Source: Dokdonella_A ginsengisoli
Lineage (GTDB): Bacteria > Pseudomonadota > Gammaproteobacteria > Xanthomonadales > Rhodanobacteraceae
Reading direction: 5' to 3'
Length of the DNA stretch: 64,000 bases
NCBI RefSeq assembly: GCF_042652785.1
Contig: NZ_JBHSHD010000008.1
Span: 186,001 to 250,000 of the forward strand
Shown: one piece after another, positions 62,631 to 64,000 of the stretch
Position numbering within the stretch: position 1 is the stretch's first letter
Layout of the letters: the number at the start of each line of letters is the position of its first letter
The notes under the pieces: model-generated
Databases searched by the model: none
What the model was told of the DNA's origin: nothing
The model's input: only the letters and a program-made list of their open reading frames with translations
Program-made: the position numbers and the translations under genes

Positions 62631-63011
62631 CTATTTTTTCTTCGCCGTTTTCCGGACGGCTTTCCTGGCGACCTTTTTGACCGCCTTCTTCGCCGCCTTG
62701 CGGGCGGGGGCTTTCTTCACGGCCTTCTTCGCCGCGGTTTTCCGGGCGACGGGCTTTCTTGCGATGGCTTTCCTGACGGCGGCCTTCTTCACGGCCTTTT
62801 TCACGACCTTCTTCGCGGCTTTCTTGGCTGCCGGCTTCTTGGCGGCTTTCTTCTTCGCCGCCGCATCCAGCTCCGACGCGCTCTTGCGGCGCAGGTCGGC
62901 GGCGTGCGCGCGCTGGTAGGTCTGGATGTCCTTGAAGCTGCCGTCGGCGTTGCGGACCGCGTAGAGCTTCTTGCCGGCGCTGCTGTACAGCGTGGTGCGT
63001 CTGGTGGCCAT
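62631..63011 (-). CDS. Histone H1-like Ala/Lys-rich DNA-binding protein, short form
   Basis: A 126-residue protein. The first 50 residues form a small folded domain (S-S-A-G-K-K-L-Y-A-V-R-N-x-D-G-x-F-K-D-I-Q-T-Y-Q), the rest is K-K-A-A-K/V-K-K repeats like eukaryotic H1 tails and bacterial AlgP/HctB-type proteins. Such proteins bind DNA nonspecifically and can compact the nucleoid. G-G-A-G lies 7 nt before the ATG. It sits 93 bp downstream of a longer H1-like gene on the same strand. Confidence 0.85.
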   Translation of the reverse strand: MATRRTTLYSSAGKKLYAVRNADGSFKDIQTYQRAHAADLRRKSASELDAAAKKKAAKKPAAKKAAKKVVKKAVKKAAVRKAIARKPVARKTAAKKAVKKAPARKAAKKAVKKVARKAVRKTAKKK

Positions 63012-63104
63012 GCGCTTCTCCGTCGCGGCACGGACGGTTTCACCACCGGCCGGCCGCCGCGGGGTCGGCCGGTGGCGCCGCAGGATCGCTCCTGCCGGTG
63101 GAAC

Positions 63105-63722
63105 CTACCTGCGCTTGCCGGCCTTCTTCGCCGCCTTCTTGGCGGCCTTCTTCGCCGGAGCCTTGCGGGCGGGGGCCTTCTTGGCGGCGGCCTTCTTGCC
63201 CGGGGCCTTGCGGGCGGGCGCCTTCTTCGCCGCGGCTTTCTTCACGGCTTTCTTGACGACCTTCTTCGCGGCGGCCTTCTTGACGACCTTCTTGGCCGCC
63301 TTCTTCGCGGCGGGCTTCTTGGCGACTTTCTTGACGGCCTTCTTGACAGCTTTCTTGGCGGCCGCGGCCTTGCCGGCGGCTTTCTTAACCACCTTCTTCA
63401 CCGCCTTCTTCGCGGCGGCGGCCTTCTTCTCGACTTTCTTTTCGACCTTCTTCACCGCGGTCGCGGCGGCCTTCTTGTCCTTGGCGACGACCTGCTTGGC
63501 CTTGGCGACGACCGCCTGGACCTTGCGCGCGGCCTGCTTGCGCGCCTTGGACGCCTTCTTGGCGACCTTCTTCGCGGTGTTCTCGACGGCCGCCTTGGCA
63601 TCGGATGCCGCGGTGCTGACCGAGTTCACCAGTGCGCCGACCGCGTCGACCGCGGCGCTGCCGATCTGGCTGGCGCCTTCCTTCATCTCTTCGAACGTGG
63701 AACTGCCGCCTTCGCTATGCAT
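63105..63722 (-). CDS. Histone H1-like Ala/Lys-rich protein, long form
   Basis: A 205-residue protein with an acidic helical N-terminal segment (about residues 1-45, with A-x-x-I-G-S-A-A-V-D-A-V-G-A-L-V) followed by about 150 residues of A-A-K-K-A-V-K-K-V and A-P-A-R-K-A repeats, ending K-R-R. It resembles AlgP-like and H1-like nucleoid proteins; the N-terminal part differs from its neighbour at 62631 and may mediate self-association. G-A-G-A-G-G-G-G-A lies upstream of the ATG. The plus-strand frame over this region is only the mirror of the repeats. Confidence 0.85.
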   Translation of the reverse strand: MHSEGGSSTFEEMKEGASQIGSAAVDAVGALVNSVSTAASDAKAAVENTAKKVAKKASKARKQAARKVQAVVAKAKQVVAKDKKAAATAVKKVEKKVEKKAAAAKKAVKKVVKKAAGKAAAAKKAVKKAVKKVAKKPAAKKAAKKVVKKAAAKKVVKKAVKKAAAKKAPARKAPGKKAAAKKAPARKAPAKKAAKKAAKKAGKRR

Positions 63723-63827
63723 GGTAGGTTCCCCTCTCCTTCGCCTGATGGGTTGGATTATTGAGTACGTTTGCCTGGCAGCACGTCGCGGTGGGCGCCG
63801 GGTTCGATCCGTGAGCCTGCTCGGCTC

Positions 63828-63989
63828 CTAGAACTTGCCGTAATAGCCTTCCTTCAGCGCGTCGAAAAGATTCGCCGCGGTGTGCGTTTCGCCATCGTAC
63901 TCGATCTGTTCGTTGCCTTTGACCTCCACCACCGAGCCGTCCTCGAGTTCGAAACGGTAGATGGTGTTCTCCAAATCATGCTCCTTCAC
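63828..63989 (-). CDS. Small unknown protein near the window edge
   Basis: A 53-residue frame ending E-G-Y-Y-G-K-F with an acidic, beta-rich core (I-Y-R-F-E-L-E-D-G-S-V-V-E-V-K). The GTG at 63989 has A-A-G-G-A-G 5 nt upstream at the very edge of the window, but an earlier start outside the window cannot be excluded. It stands 106 bp before the long H1-like gene on the same strand. No family is recognised. Confidence 0.5.
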   Translation of the reverse strand: MKEHDLENTIYRFELEDGSVVEVKGNEQIEYDGETHTAANLFDALKEGYYGKF

Positions 63990-64000
63990 CAGCACTCCTT

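Noticed and set aside
62574..63764. A 396-residue plus-strand frame of Leu/Gly/Phe repeats over the H1-like genes
   Set aside because: It is the antisense reading of lysine-alanine repeats, not a membrane protein.

Overview
The window is a GC-rich chromosomal segment that reads as a gammaproteobacterium of the order Lysobacterales (Xanthomonadales), most likely a Rhodanobacteraceae/Dokdonella-like soil or water bacterium. The basis is family content and style: nudC-erpA-bactofilin-DUF6776 order, hemJ, FimX-like EAL protein, Ala/Lys-rich histone H1-like proteins, a stand-alone NrdJb-type protein, CTCTCCC-type intergenic repeats, and many large secreted proteins ending in a short F-x-D-G-F-D tail. 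The genus is inference only.

Layout. 1-5.4 kb is housekeeping: the 3' part of an MFS-PlsC acyltransferase fusion, ampE, nudC, erpA, a bactofilin operon and hemJ. 5.5-7.9 kb holds a degenerate EAL protein and the bfd/bfr iron-storage pair behind a Fur-box-like promoter. 8.3-23 kb carries a CadC/SARP-like membrane regulator with TPRs, a large secreted protein, an S8 peptidase, tonB, rppH, a TonB-dependent receptor and ybdK. 23-34 kb has a NYN-LOTUS protein, a serine-hydrolase homologue lacking its catalytic Lys, a second regulator, a beta-helix protein and a sedolisin (S53) peptidase. 34-41 kb has a CHAT-TPR protein, an ECF-like sigma factor and an anti-sigma-like protein in one run leading into the S53 gene, then a lipoprotein and a small UDG/DUF488 operon. 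41-57 kb is mostly secreted beta-propeller, beta-helix and esterase-like proteins plus the third regulator. 57-61.7 kb is a mosaic: a VOC protein and a partial duplicate of its end, palindromic repeats, a broken DNA adenine methylase, a degenerate tRNA-like sequence, trxA and a clearly AT-richer cassette of three unknown genes. 61.7-64 kb has NrdJb and two H1-like proteins.

How it fits together. Nine genes encode exported proteins carrying the same short motif [VIL]-x(0,1)-F-x-[DN]-G-[FA]-[DE], seven of them within about 15 residues of the C terminus. No sorting class known to me matches it. Several of these genes lie beside winged-helix/TPR membrane regulators, and five have 11-bp-phased direct repeats upstream, the spacing expected for OmpR/SARP-type winged helices. 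The inference is a regulated exoprotein programme with its own C-terminal tag. The CHAT/sigma/anti-sigma/S53 run could be a second, protease-gated switch acting on the same class of exoproteins.
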